From contig NZ_AP023421.1 of the NCBI RefSeq assembly GCF_018408705.1, positions 434,001-498,000 on the forward strand: DNA of 64,000 nucleotides, read 5' to 3'. The notes under the pieces are model-generated. The model saw only the letters and a program-made list of their open reading frames with translations, made no database searches and was not told where the DNA came from. Of this stretch, positions 25,399 to 34,121 are shown piece by piece. How positions within the stretch are numbered: position 1 is the stretch's first letter; each line of letters starts with the position of its first letter. This DNA is from Pusillibacter faecalis. GTDB lineage: Bacteria > Bacillota > Clostridia > Oscillospirales > Oscillospiraceae. The position numbers and the translations under genes were made by a program.

Positions 25399-25632
25399 TC
25401 ACTCCTTTCCGTCGAAGGCCTGGGACAACAGCCATCCGATCAAGGCCATGTACGCCATAGCTCGAAGTGGGCTGGACGCAATCGCACAGCCGCTCCCACA
25501 CCCGAAAAAGCGGAAATACACCGCGCCCATAGCGGCACCGGCCAGCGCAAACGCTGCGCCCCGGAGCCAGGGTCTCCAGGTTCGCCGCTTCGCTGCTTCC
25601 CTCCTATGGTTCTCTTTGCGCTCTCTGATCAT
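25399..25632 (-). CDS. Small membrane protein of the redox operon
   Basis: A 77-residue protein from the ATG at 25632: a basic N-terminus MIRERKENHRREAAKRR, a hydrophobic segment AAFALAGAAMGAVYF, a FFGCGSGCAIASSP motif with two cysteines, and a second hydrophobic segment. The CGSGC pair is reminiscent of small YgaP-like or sulfur-trafficking membrane proteins, but no function is established. It overlaps the stop of the reductase gene by three bases. Confidence 0.7.
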   Translation of the reverse strand: MIRERKENHRREAAKRRTWRPWLRGAAFALAGAAMGAVYFRFFGCGSGCAIASSPLRAMAYMALIGWLLSQAFDGKE

Positions 25633-27317
25633 CGTTTGTCCATGCCGCAGGGAAATGCCTCCTCCGCGGCGCAACGGTCCAGCATCACGCTCTCATAGAG
25701 CCGGTAGCCGCCGGCAAGGTTCCTGCACGCAAAGCCATTCTGCTCCAGGATGCGGCAGGCGATATAGCTGCGCAGACCACTCTGGCAGATCACGTAGACC
25801 AGCTTTCCCGTTTCCAGCTCGTTCATCCGCTCCCTCAGCTCATCCACCGGAATATGAATCGTACCCTCGATATGGCCACTCTGGTACTCCTCTGCCGTCC
25901 GGGTGTCCAGCAGCGTCACACTGCCGTCCCGGGGCAGTGCGTCCACCTCGTCCCAGTGGAACTGCCGCACAGTGCCGTTCGCCAGATTCTCAATCATGAA
26001 GCCCGCCATATTCACCGGGTCCTTTGCGGAGGAATAGGGCGGCGCATAGGCAAGGTCCAGGTCCTTCAGATCCAGGGCAGTCAGGCCCGCCCGGATAGCG
26101 GTTGCCAACACGTCGATGCGTTTGTCCACGCCCTCGCTGCCTACAATCTGTGCCCCTAACAGGCGATAGGTGTTTTTCTCAAAAAGTACCTTCATATTCA
26201 AGAGCCTTCCGCCGGGATAATAGCCGGCGTGGCTGGCCGGAGAGAGATAGACCTTATCGCACTCAATGCCGGCTTTGCGGGCGGCCTGCTCATTGATGCC
26301 AGTGGCGGCGGCGGTCATATCAAAAACCTTAACTACCGAGGAGCCCTGGGACCCCTGATAGCGGCTGTTCCCACCGCAGATGTTGTCCGCCGCGATGCGT
26401 CCCTGCTTGTTGGCGGGGCCCGCCAGAGAAATCAGGGTGTGCTCTCCAGTGACAAAATGCTGCACCTGCACCGCGTCACCAACAGCATAGATATCCGGCA
26501 CAGAGGTCTCCATCCGATCGTTCACCGCGATGCTACCCTTGACGCCAAGCTCCAGCCCTGCCTCTTTCGCCAGCTGCGTGTCTGGTGTGACGCCGATGGC
26601 CAGAACCACCAGCTCCGCCTCCAGCGGCTCTGCTCCTTTGAGCAGGACCCTGACGCCGCCGGGCGCCTCCTCAAAGCCTTCCACAGTATGGCCCAGCAGC
26701 AGACGGACGCCTTTTTTCCGCATTTTTGCGTGAATGAAGGATGCCATCTCCGGGTCAAAGGGGTTCATGAGCTGCTTCGGGCGCTGGACCATAGTGACCT
26801 CCATCCCCAGTTCCCGCAGATTCTCAGCCATCTCCAGACTGATGAAGCCGCCGCCAGCCAGCACTACGGACCTGGGGTGATGGGTTTTCACAAATTCGTG
26901 AATCCGCAGGGTATCCTCCACCGTGCGCAGGGTGAACACCTGCCCAACGCCGGGCAGCTCCGGCTGGGTGGGCTTCGCGCCGGGAGAGAGTAAAAGCTTA
27001 TCATAGCTCTCCTCAAACGTCTCGCCAGTAGACAGATTCCGCACGGAAACCGCCTTCCGCTCCGGATGGATGGCAATCACCTCATGCCGCACCCGCATAT
27101 CTACACGGAACCGCTGCCAAAAGCTCTCCGGTGTTTGGAGAGTCAGCTCTGCCTGATCGGTGATGACGCCGCCGATATAATAGGGCAGGCCGCAGTTGGC
27201 GTAAGAGATATACCCAGAGCGCTCAAAGGCAACGATCTCCGCCTGCTCATCCAGCCGGCGGATTCTCGCCGCCGCAGTGGCTCCGCCTGCCACACCGCCT
27301 ACAATCACAACCTTCAT
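25629..27317 (-). CDS. CoA-disulfide reductase / NADH-dependent persulfide reductase with C-terminal rhodanese domain
   Basis: A 562-residue flavoprotein. FAD-binding VIVGGVAGGATAAARIRR is at the N-terminus; the single active cysteine is in SYANCGLPYYIGG (C43); the NAD-binding VVLAGGGFISLEMAENL is near 150; the dimerisation domain follows; residues about 470-550 form a rhodanese domain with the catalytic cysteine in VYVICQSGLRS. This is the CoADR-Rhd architecture, whose members reduce CoA persulfide or polysulfide. It lies in an operon with thioredoxin, a rhodanese, CcdA and TlpA. ATG follows GGTGGAG. Confidence 0.92.
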   Translation of the reverse strand: MKVVIVGGVAGGATAAARIRRLDEQAEIVAFERSGYISYANCGLPYYIGGVITDQAELTLQTPESFWQRFRVDMRVRHEVIAIHPERKAVSVRNLSTGETFEESYDKLLLSPGAKPTQPELPGVGQVFTLRTVEDTLRIHEFVKTHHPRSVVLAGGGFISLEMAENLRELGMEVTMVQRPKQLMNPFDPEMASFIHAKMRKKGVRLLLGHTVEGFEEAPGGVRVLLKGAEPLEAELVVLAIGVTPDTQLAKEAGLELGVKGSIAVNDRMETSVPDIYAVGDAVQVQHFVTGEHTLISLAGPANKQGRIAADNICGGNSRYQGSQGSSVVKVFDMTAAATGINEQAARKAGIECDKVYLSPASHAGYYPGGRLLNMKVLFEKNTYRLLGAQIVGSEGVDKRIDVLATAIRAGLTALDLKDLDLAYAPPYSSAKDPVNMAGFMIENLANGTVRQFHWDEVDALPRDGSVTLLDTRTAEEYQSGHIEGTIHIPVDELRERMNELETGKLVYVICQSGLRSYIACRILEQNGFACRNLAGGYRLYESVMLDRCAAEEAFPCGMDKR

Positions 27318-27318
27318 T

Positions 27319-27639
27319 TTAGCACTCCACCTTTCCGCGGTATCGGTTGATCCCGCCGATATTCGTCACATTGCAATAGCCCATGCGCCGCAGAACCGCC
27401 GCCGCGTGGCTGCTTCTGGCCCCGCTCAGGCAGTAGACAAACAGCGGTGTGCCCAGGTCTGCCGGCAGTCCATCGACAGACGGCAGCGCATCCACTGGGA
27501 TGTTTCGGCTGCCAGGGAGATGGCCTTCTTGGTATTCCGCGCCTGTGCGCACATCCAGAAGCACAGCGTCCGGTGTTGCAACGCAGCGTTCCATTCCCTC
27601 ATTGATGTCGGGACCTTTCAGAAAATCAAAAAAGCCCAT
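27319..27639 (-). CDS. Single-domain rhodanese
   Basis: A 106-residue sulfurtransferase starting MGFFDFLKGPDINEG. The domain has DVRTGAEYQEGHLPGSRNIPV and the active loop FVYCLSGARSSHAA, whose cysteine would carry a persulfide. GGGGG precedes the ATG, one base after the thioredoxin stop. It probably supplies sulfane sulfur to the reductase downstream. Confidence 0.9.
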   Translation of the reverse strand: MGFFDFLKGPDINEGMERCVATPDAVLLDVRTGAEYQEGHLPGSRNIPVDALPSVDGLPADLGTPLFVYCLSGARSSHAAAVLRRMGYCNVTNIGGINRYRGKVEC

Positions 27640-27640
27640 A

Positions 27641-27958
27641 TCAGTTCCCCCTATCCAGCATGGCCAAAATCTGCTCCTTAGGCCGTAATCCAACTACTTG
27701 CTGCGTCACCTTTCCGTCTTGCATCACCACCAGCGTGGGAATACTCATGATCTGGAAGGCGGCAGCCAGCTCCCGCTGCTCATCCACGTCGATCTTGCCC
27801 ACCTTGACATCGGGCCGCTCCTGAGCAATCTCCTCCACCACTGGGCCCACCATCCTGCAGGGTCCGCACCAGTTGGCCCAAAAATCCAGTAGCACAGGCT
27901 GGTCACTCTGGATGACTTCCTCTTGAAAATTATTCTTCGTAACATGCATGATCGCCAT
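27641..27958 (-). CDS. Thioredoxin
   Basis: A 105-residue thioredoxin: FWANWCGPCRMVGPVVEEIA active site, KIDVDEQRELAAAFQIMSIPTLVV with the cis-proline. The ATG at 27958 is preceded by GGAGG 8 bases upstream and gives the normal family length. The frame remains open a further 55 codons to an ATG at 28123, which also has an upstream GGAGAG; that extension has three cysteines but no recognised domain, so the longer form is less likely. First gene of the redox operon. Confidence 0.9.
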   Translation of the reverse strand: MAIMHVTKNNFQEEVIQSDQPVLLDFWANWCGPCRMVGPVVEEIAQERPDVKVGKIDVDEQRELAAAFQIMSIPTLVVMQDGKVTQQVVGLRPKEQILAMLDRGN

Positions 27959-28208
27959 ATCCGGTTCCTCCATTGTTCTTGGTTTGTTGGAAACAGCATA
28001 GCACACTCCTTCCGCCTCTTCCGTGACCTTGTCACAAAGCAGCGTCCCCTGCCGGTAAAAGCACATAAGCTTTGCCATTCGGTTCATCTGTTTTCCAGAA
28101 ATACCGTGCGCAAGCATTTTCATAACATGCCACTCTCCATTGATGACATTTTCTTGGAAGTACCATCAAACACTCTCCCACTTGCGGATTTGCTGCTGTG
28201 GATAGAGG

Positions 28209-28239
28209 AAGCGGGAGCGGATAAAATCCGCTCCCGCTT
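28209..28239. terminator. Strong hairpin between the redox operon and the Ig-like protein gene
   Basis: AAGCGGGAGCGGAT (28209-28222) and ATCCGCTCCCGCTT (28226-28239) are perfect arms. It lies downstream of the Ig-like-domain gene on the minus strand; no clear T-run follows. Confidence 0.6.
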
Positions 28240-28288
28240 GGGATCAGCCTAATAGCGCCGCAGCGGCTGAAAGGTGAGCCTGTCACAG

Positions 28289-29254
28289 TTATCCGGGAAC
28301 CCGTACAATGCAGGACAGGGACTGGCCATCCCAGGAGGCGGTAATGGTGGCCGTACCGGCTCCTACCGGAGTCACCAAACCGGTGCTGGAGACCGTTGCT
28401 ACGCTGGTATCGGAGCTGGTCCAGGTGATGGCCGTAGTGACGCCAGAGACCTTGAGCTGATAAGGACCCTCGCGAACGGGACGGGTGAAATCCTCTTGAT
28501 TGAGCTTGTGGGCGCCGCCGGAACCGTTATCCCCGCCAGAGGGCGCCGCCGGGAGACTGCCGGAGGCCGTAACCCGCACAATGCATACCCCCTTCTTGGT
28601 CCCATCCGTCACCAACACATGAATGGTGCCTCCGGATACGGCAGTGACCTTTCCACTGCTGTCCACCGAGGCAATCCCGTCATCCTCACTGACCCAGGTA
28701 TAGCTGCCGCTTCCCCCAGAAGTCACCTTAATCGTGGCGGTCTCTCCCAGATTTTTCAGAGTAAAGTCTGTTGTGCTCAGCACCAGACCACTGGGCAGTG
28801 CGTTGACCGTTTCATAATCCAGCGCATCCGGTTCCTCATCTGCCCCCTGGCTGCCGGCGGCAGTATCACTGCCATCCGGTTCCGAGCCGGCATCCGGCTC
28901 TGCGTCGCTGTCTGTTCCAGTCTCATCCTCTGGTATGGTTCCGTCCTCTGGTTCTGTGGTGTCGGGAGGAACGACATCCTCTGTGTTCGGTTCCTCTTGG
29001 CTGCCGCCAAAGCGCTCCGCCAGCTGGCTGCCATAAAGCAAATAAATCAGCAGCGCCGCCATGATGATAATCAACACAATCAGCGTGGGCGTAATCAGGT
29101 TGAACTGACGGCTGCGGGAGACCCGCTTGCCATGGCGGGAGCCACGGCGAAGATCCCCCCCCTCCTGCAGGGCGGCCTCCTCTTCGCAGAAGGGGCAATT
29201 TTTATAGGTCTCGGAGTATTTCTCCCCACAGATGGGGCAGCGCTTCATGGCCAT
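28289..29254 (-). CDS. Zinc-ribbon, membrane-anchored protein with two Ig-like (BIG_2) domains
   Basis: A 321-residue protein: an N-terminal zinc ribbon CPICGEKYSETYKNCPFC, a membrane segment near residues 53-72, an acidic Pro/Thr/Asp-rich linker of about 80 residues, then two bacterial Ig-like domains recognised from SEDDGIASVDSSGKVTAVSGGTIHV and SDTSVATVSSTGLVTPVGAGTATI. The ribbon would be cytoplasmic and the Ig-like domains outside. Function unknown; perhaps surface sensing or adhesion. GGAGG precedes the ATG. Confidence 0.85.
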   Translation of the reverse strand: MAMKRCPICGEKYSETYKNCPFCEEEAALQEGGDLRRGSRHGKRVSRSRQFNLITPTLIVLIIIMAALLIYLLYGSQLAERFGGSQEEPNTEDVVPPDTTEPEDGTIPEDETGTDSDAEPDAGSEPDGSDTAAGSQGADEEPDALDYETVNALPSGLVLSTTDFTLKNLGETATIKVTSGGSGSYTWVSEDDGIASVDSSGKVTAVSGGTIHVLVTDGTKKGVCIVRVTASGSLPAAPSGGDNGSGGAHKLNQEDFTRPVREGPYQLKVSGVTTAITWTSSDTSVATVSSTGLVTPVGAGTATITASWDGQSLSCIVRVPG

Positions 29255-29599
29255 GGTCGATCCTCCAGAACAAGCTTTATATGCTTTACATAATACCGCC
29301 CTTTCCCATATCCGTCAAGACCGGGTTGTCGTTTTTTTGAAAAAAATGTCGCTTTTTATGAACAGAAAAAGCGGGCGCTTCCGTCGCCCGCTTTATTGAA
29401 CGCCTTAAACAACATGGTACTCCTGCCCAGGCCCACATGCCAAGCCAGCCAGCACCCTGTCCCACCGTCTTCCGGGAATGGGATGAATATCAGGCAGCCC
29501 AAGCCTTCCGCTATGGCGGAATATGCGGCTTCTTTGCCGCGTCAATACCTAAACCACGGTAAACGTGTTTTTTTAGCGGCAGGGCACCCTCTCCGACTG
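29255..29599. other. Intergenic stretch with terminator
   Basis: No supported gene. It carries the terminator described at 29366-29391 and promoter sequence for the Ig-like protein gene. Confidence 0.5.
29366..29391 (-). terminator. Terminator of the chromate transporter genes
   Basis: On the minus strand GCGGGCG and CGCCCGC form a hairpin followed by TTTTTC. Confidence 0.7.
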
Positions 29600-30205
29600 T
29601 CACACCCCGCCAAAATGGAAGATCACGCCGACCACCGCGGAGAGGCCGATAAAGACAATGGGATGCCACTCTTTCACCTTTTTCACCCAGTTGGTCAGCA
29701 CCAGCAAAACCGCCGCCAGTGCCAAAGCGGGTAGGTTGAAGATCTGTCCTCCTTCCAGCCCAAACGTATTGACAATGCCGCCCGCCGAGATATGAACAAA
29801 GGTCAACACCTCCAGCATCACCGCAACGCAAGCACCACCGATCAGGCCTGTGGAGGCCGGACGCAGCCCATAGAACGCCCAGTTGACATATTGGTTATCC
29901 TGAAAGTTTTTCAGAAGGACCGCTATCAGCAAAATCACGATAATGGATGGCGTCACCTCTCCCAACGTCGCGATGACTGCCCCGGGAAGCCCGCCCACGA
30001 GATAGCCCACATAGGTGGCCATATTGATGCCAATCGGCCCGGGCGTGGACTCAGAGACCGCCAGCATATTCATCAGATCGCTATAGGTATACCATCCGGT
30101 AGAGGCGCCGATGTCCTTCAAAAAGGGCAGGGTAGCCATGCCCCCGCCGATGGCAAAAAGGCCCGTTTTGAAAAACTCCCAGTAGAGCTGCAAATAAATG
30201 GTCAT
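29600..30205 (-). CDS. Chromate transporter family protein, second half
   Basis: A 201-residue half of a split ChrA-type transporter: FFKTGLFAIGGGMATLPFL and SESTPGPIGINMATYVGY are the family hallmarks. Six or so hydrophobic segments follow. The start overlaps the stop of the first half (ATGA), so the two are made together. Real substrate is uncertain, since many short-chain ChrA pairs have not been tested with chromate. Confidence 0.9.
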   Translation of the reverse strand: MTIYLQLYWEFFKTGLFAIGGGMATLPFLKDIGASTGWYTYSDLMNMLAVSESTPGPIGINMATYVGYLVGGLPGAVIATLGEVTPSIIVILLIAVLLKNFQDNQYVNWAFYGLRPASTGLIGGACVAVMLEVLTFVHISAGGIVNTFGLEGGQIFNLPALALAAVLLVLTNWVKKVKEWHPIVFIGLSAVVGVIFHFGGV

Positions 30206-30747
30206 ACCCGCCGCACCTCCAGATTCTTCAGCAGAATTCCCGCCAGGGCGGAGGCCAATACAAACCACACTGGTGAGAGATTCAGTACCACACTCCCCGC
30301 CAAAACCAGCAGGAAGATGCCCGCGGTGCAGCCATCCACCACTGATTTTTTCAAAAGCTTCACTGTTGCGTTAAATATCAGCACACAGACACAGACCTGA
30401 ATGCCCGCAAAGGCGTTCTCCACCCAAGGCAGGTGGGAAAAATTCGTAATCAGGCCCGCCAGCATGGAGATGATCACCAGAGATGGAAAGACCACCCCCA
30501 GCGTGGCGACAATCCCGCCTGCTACTCCCTGTCTCTTTTGCCCCACAAAGGTGGCGGTATTGACCGCAATAATGCCGGGCGTACACTGCCCAATCGCAAA
30601 GTAATCTGCCAGTTCTTCTTCCGTGGTCCAGCCGCGGGTCTCTACCACCTCTCTCTGGAGGATCGGCAGCATAGCATAGCCTCCTCCAAAGGTCATTACT
30701 CCCATCTTTGCAAAGATCCAAAATAGCTTCCAGAGTTCCTTCAACAC
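30202..30747 (-). CDS. Chromate transporter family protein, first half
   Basis: A 181-residue half of the same transporter: FAKMGVMTFGGGYAMLPIL and IGQCTPGIIAVNTATFVG. It starts with GTG at 30747, five bases after GGAGG. Lies 13 bases downstream of the biotin ligase gene. Confidence 0.9.
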   Translation of the reverse strand: MLKELWKLFWIFAKMGVMTFGGGYAMLPILQREVVETRGWTTEEELADYFAIGQCTPGIIAVNTATFVGQKRQGVAGGIVATLGVVFPSLVIISMLAGLITNFSHLPWVENAFAGIQVCVCVLIFNATVKLLKKSVVDGCTAGIFLLVLAGSVVLNLSPVWFVLASALAGILLKNLEVRRV

Positions 30748-30760
30748 TTACGCCTCCGTT

Positions 30761-31549
30761 TTATTCCACATAGCCATAAAGCCCCCGAACAGATACCTCC
30801 CCAGAGCGGACCGTCCGCATCCTTCCCCTCGCGTCCCGGACCACAAGTCCAAACTCCTCATCAATGTCCACGGCATCCGCCGTTTCCCAGACTCCGTCGG
30901 ACAAGAGCCGCACCGTCCGCCCCAAGTTCACGCAGACCTTCCGGTAAAATGCCAGATCACCTGCCAAATCTCCCGCCCGGAGCGCCGCATACATCTGGTC
31001 CAGCTCTTCAATCAGCGCCGCTGCCAGCTCAGCCTTGGACACCGCGCGTCCCAGCTCCATCTGGAGCGATGTGGCAACCTCCGCCACAGCAGGTGAAAAA
31101 TCTACGGAAGTCTGTGCCACATTGATTCCAATTCCCAGCACCACATCCAGCCCTGCTGTCAGCTCTGTCAGAATCCCGCAGATCTTTTTCCCGCCAAGGA
31201 CCGGATCATTCGGCCATTTCAGGCCCAGCTGCGCTCCACAAACGCGTTTTACCGCACGGCATACCGCTACGCCCGCCAGCGCTGTCACCGGGATCAGACG
31301 CTCCGCCGGAAGCCGCGGCCGGAGGAGAAGTGACAGATAAAGTCCCTTTCCCTGTGGAGACTGGAAGGAACGTCCCTGTCGGCCGCGCCCCGCCGTCTGG
31401 CAGCCGGCAATTACCACGGTACCATCCATCCCGCCGGCTTTGGCGAGCCGTTTAACATCGTTGTTGGTGGAATCAGTCTCCTTCAAATAGATCAGCTCGT
31501 GTCCAACGACCTCCGTGTTCTTTAAGAAACGTCGAATTTCCCTCTCCAT
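30761..31549 (-). CDS. birA: Biotin-[acetyl-CoA-carboxylase] ligase, without HTH domain
   Basis: A 262-residue biotin protein ligase that attaches biotin to carboxylase carrier domains. Biotinyl-AMP loop GRGRQGRSFQSPQGKGLYLS, LKWPNDPVLGGKKICGILTE and GIGINV are all present, with the small C-terminal domain at the end. GAGGAGG precedes the ATG at 31549. The N-terminal DNA-binding domain of bifunctional BirA is absent, so it is not a repressor. Confidence 0.93.
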   Translation of the reverse strand: MEREIRRFLKNTEVVGHELIYLKETDSTNNDVKRLAKAGGMDGTVVIAGCQTAGRGRQGRSFQSPQGKGLYLSLLLRPRLPAERLIPVTALAGVAVCRAVKRVCGAQLGLKWPNDPVLGGKKICGILTELTAGLDVVLGIGINVAQTSVDFSPAVAEVATSLQMELGRAVSKAELAAALIEELDQMYAALRAGDLAGDLAFYRKVCVNLGRTVRLLSDGVWETADAVDIDEEFGLVVRDARGRMRTVRSGEVSVRGLYGYVE

Positions 31550-31696
31550 AAAACGCCTCCTCGCAAAGCCGAGTGTACCACGTTTTTCCTCAGATGTAAA
31601 CCAAGGGCAGGAAAATGCCGGCAAATGTCCGGTGCGTGGCCCACCTGCTCCTGGGACTCGTTTTTTACAGGATCGGTTTCACCTTTCAAGGGACGG

Positions 31697-31726
31697 AAAA
31701 AGCGGGAAGGGCAGCGCCCTTCCCGC
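31697..31726 (-). terminator. Terminator of the NhaC-family gene
   Basis: GCGGGAAGGGC and GCCCTTCCCGC are perfect arms, followed on the minus strand by TTTTT. Confidence 0.88.
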
Positions 31727-31766
31727 AAAAGAACATCAACCGGAAAGCAAAATCTGTATACGCGAT

Positions 31767-33506
31767 TCAGGCTCTCTTGCCAGTTGCCTGGCGGATCACA
31801 AATAGCGTGCCCAGCATCAGAACAATCCCGATGGGCAGAGCAATCATTCCGGTAATTCCGAAATGCACCAGGAGGCCCGCAATTAGATAAGTGACACCGG
31901 AGACTGCCGCACAGGTGATGGCATAGGGCAGCTGCGTGGACACATGGTTCACATGGTCGCACTGTGCGCCTGCAGAGGCCATGATCGTAGTATCGGAGAT
32001 GGGGGAGCAGTGATCGCCACAGACGGCACCTGCCATACAGGCGGAGATGCAAACAATGGCCATGGGATCATCCATGGAGAATACATTCTGCACAATGGGA
32101 ATCAAAATCCCGAAGGTGCCCCAGGAGGTGCCAGTGGCAAAGGCCAACAAGCAGCCAATGGCAAATACGATCACCGGCAGCAGCATCTGTACACCCGTGG
32201 CGGAGGTCTGCACGAAATCCCGGACGAAGTACTTCGCCCCCAGAGAATCTGTCATTCCCTTCAGGCTCCAGGCAAACGTCAGAATCAAGATTGCAGGAAC
32301 CATGGCCTTAAAGCCCTCGGGCACACAAGCCATCATGTCCTTAAAAGACATGGAGCGGCGAATCTGATAGTAGATGAACGCCACCACAAGAGCGAAGGCA
32401 GAGCCCAGCATCAGACCCACAGAGGCATCCGAATTGGAGAAAGCCTCGATAAAGCCCACTCCAGAGAAGAACCCACCGGAGTATAGCATGCCAATGACGC
32501 AGAATACCACCAAAACAATCACAGGGAACACCAGATCCGCAACAGCCCCCTTGCCATCCATGTCCTCTTCCTTGACAGATGCATAGGGGTTCGCTCCTGA
32601 GAAGAGATCGCCCTTCTCCCTGGCGTTCTTCTCAAATCTGGCCATAGGACCGTAGTCTGCCTTCATCAGCACCAGACCTACCATCATTACAATGGTCAGC
32701 AGTGCGTAATAATTATAGGGGATTGCACGCAGAAACAGGCTAAAGCCCTGCCCGTCCTCCGCGAAGCCAGCCACAGCGGCGGCCCAGGAGCTGATCGGGG
32801 CGATGATGCACACCGGGGCAGCGGTGGCGTCAATGATGTAAGCCAGCTTTACCCGGGAGATGTTGTGCTTGTCGGTAATAGGCCGCATAACGCTGCCCAC
32901 CGTGAGGCAGTTAAAGTAATCGTCAATAAAAATCAAACAGCCCAAGAGGATGGAGGCCAACTGCGCACCCACCCTGGATTTGATATGAACCTTGGCCCAG
33001 CGGCCGAAGGCCGCGGAGCCGCCGGCCTTGTTCATCAGGCACACCATGGCACCCAGGATCACCAGGAAGATCAGGATACCCATGTTATAGCTGTCCGTGA
33101 CAGAGGCAACAATTCCGTCATTGAACACATGAAGCACCGTGGCCTCAAAGGCAAAGTTGGAGTACAGCAGGCCGCCCACCACAATACCGATGAAAAGGGA
33201 GCTGTACACCTCCTTCGTGATGAGGGCCAGCGCGATGGCAATGATCGGCGGCAGCAGGGACCAGAAGGTGTTGAAGAAGCGGCTGGAGGACTCCACATAG
33301 CCGGTGCCGCCGCAACTGTCGCAGGCGGCGGCGGTGCCCTCGTCGGTGAGGACGACGCCCACAGCCCCGCAGTCGGGACACTCAATCATCTTCGTCCCGA
33401 TTTCCTCTGTGGGGTCATCGGCGGCGAAGGCATTGACGGTCATGACGCCACACAGCAGGACCAACAGGGCCAGCAGAGGGACGACCCGTCGTCTCAGGTT
33501 TTTCAT
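31767..33506 (-). CDS. NhaC-family transporter with signal-like N-terminus and zinc-finger-like insert, candidate lysine transporter
   Basis: A 579-residue membrane protein. Residues 1-30 (MKNLRRRVVPLLALLVLLCG...NAFA) look like a signal peptide; residues about 38-70 contain two CxxCG motifs (CPDCGAVG and CDSCGGTG) like half a DnaJ zinc finger; then about 11 membrane segments of the NhaC antiporter superfamily, with FIDDYFNCLTVG, GDHCSPISDTTIMAS and TSWGTFGI typical of the family. A lysine riboswitch precedes it, and NhaC-type proteins in lysine regulons are predicted lysine transporters, so lysine or sodium/lysine exchange is a better guess than sodium/proton exchange. ATG at 33506 follows AAAGGAG. 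Confidence 0.86.
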   Translation of the reverse strand: MKNLRRRVVPLLALLVLLCGVMTVNAFAADDPTEEIGTKMIECPDCGAVGVVLTDEGTAAACDSCGGTGYVESSSRFFNTFWSLLPPIIAIALALITKEVYSSLFIGIVVGGLLYSNFAFEATVLHVFNDGIVASVTDSYNMGILIFLVILGAMVCLMNKAGGSAAFGRWAKVHIKSRVGAQLASILLGCLIFIDDYFNCLTVGSVMRPITDKHNISRVKLAYIIDATAAPVCIIAPISSWAAAVAGFAEDGQGFSLFLRAIPYNYYALLTIVMMVGLVLMKADYGPMARFEKNAREKGDLFSGANPYASVKEEDMDGKGAVADLVFPVIVLVVFCVIGMLYSGGFFSGVGFIEAFSNSDASVGLMLGSAFALVVAFIYYQIRRSMSFKDMMACVPEGFKAMVPAILILTFAWSLKGMTDSLGAKYFVRDFVQTSATGVQMLLPVIVFAIGCLLAFATGTSWGTFGILIPIVQNVFSMDDPMAIVCISACMAGAVCGDHCSPISDTTIMASAGAQCDHVNHVSTQLPYAITCAAVSGVTYLIAGLLVHFGITGMIALPIGIVLMLGTLFVIRQATGKRA

Positions 33507-33526
33507 CTTTCCTCTCTCCTTTAAGA

Positions 33527-33559
33527 AAACAAATGAAGTCATGACAGTGTCATGACTTC
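33527..33559 (-). terminator. Riboswitch expression-platform terminator
   Basis: On the minus strand GAAGTCATGACA pairs with TGTCATGACTTC, then ATTTGTTTT. It lies between the lysine aptamer and the ribosome site, so lysine binding would favour termination. A smaller hairpin (ATACG with CGTAT at 33560-33579) lies between. Confidence 0.8.
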
Positions 33560-33587
33560 ATACGGCGCACACAGCGTATGGACTCAC

Positions 33588-33754
33588 GACAGCGCTCCGT
33601 CCCCAATAAAGGGACGACAGTCCGTGAGATCTTCTCCCACGACCCGACTCCGCGCCTCCAGGCTGAGACGTCCGGAACCTCGGCGAAAGCCCCTTTCTCC
33701 CTTCCCTGTGCCTGTCATATGGGAAGAAATACTCTTGACGTTCGCACCTCTATC
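33588..33754 (-). ncRNA. Lysine riboswitch (L box) aptamer
   Basis: Read on the minus strand, the conserved elements come in order: GATAGAGGTGCGAAC, CAAGAGTA, GAAAGGGG, TCGCCGAGG, GACTGTC and a closing GGAGCGCTGTC. The first GATAG pairs with the last CTGTC as P1. Order and spacing match the lysC leader aptamer. It controls the NhaC-family gene downstream. Confidence 0.93.
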
Positions 33755-33767
33755 ATGCTTGTCCACC

Positions 33768-33795
33768 ATTATATAAGAATCCTCTGAAATGTCAA
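33768..33795 (-). promoter_or_regulatory. Promoter of the lysine-riboswitch transcript
   Basis: TTGACA (33790-33795) and TATAAT (33768-33773), both perfect consensus, are 16 bases apart on the minus strand, with transcription starting just upstream of the aptamer. Confidence 0.85.
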
Positions 33796-34121
33796 CCGTA
33801 TTTTCCCATTTTCGGAGGGTTGGATAAAAAATACTCTGGTCTTGCGAATCTGATTGTCACCGGTTTTCAAGCCGCCTCCCGCCATTGGTGTCTCCCTCCC
33901 ATAAGTCGCATGGGTGCTGCAAATCCAGTCTGCAATCAGCGCAACCTCCTCCGCAGTGTTCAGAAGAATCAAAGCGCTGAAAGAATTTCTGGACGGCGCT
34001 TTGCTCCTATGATACAATCGTAAAAGAAGAAGCTGCAACTTTTGCCCCTATTCCGCAACAGCCCTTCATACCTGTGGCTGGGCAGGTGCAGCTATCTGCA
34101 AGCTTGGGAGGTATGTCTCAA
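33796..34121. other. Intergenic region between divergent genes
   Basis: No gene is supported. It should hold the promoter of the downstream YoaK-like gene; a TACAAT-like -10 lies near 34013, but no convincing -35 accompanies it. Confidence 0.4.
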
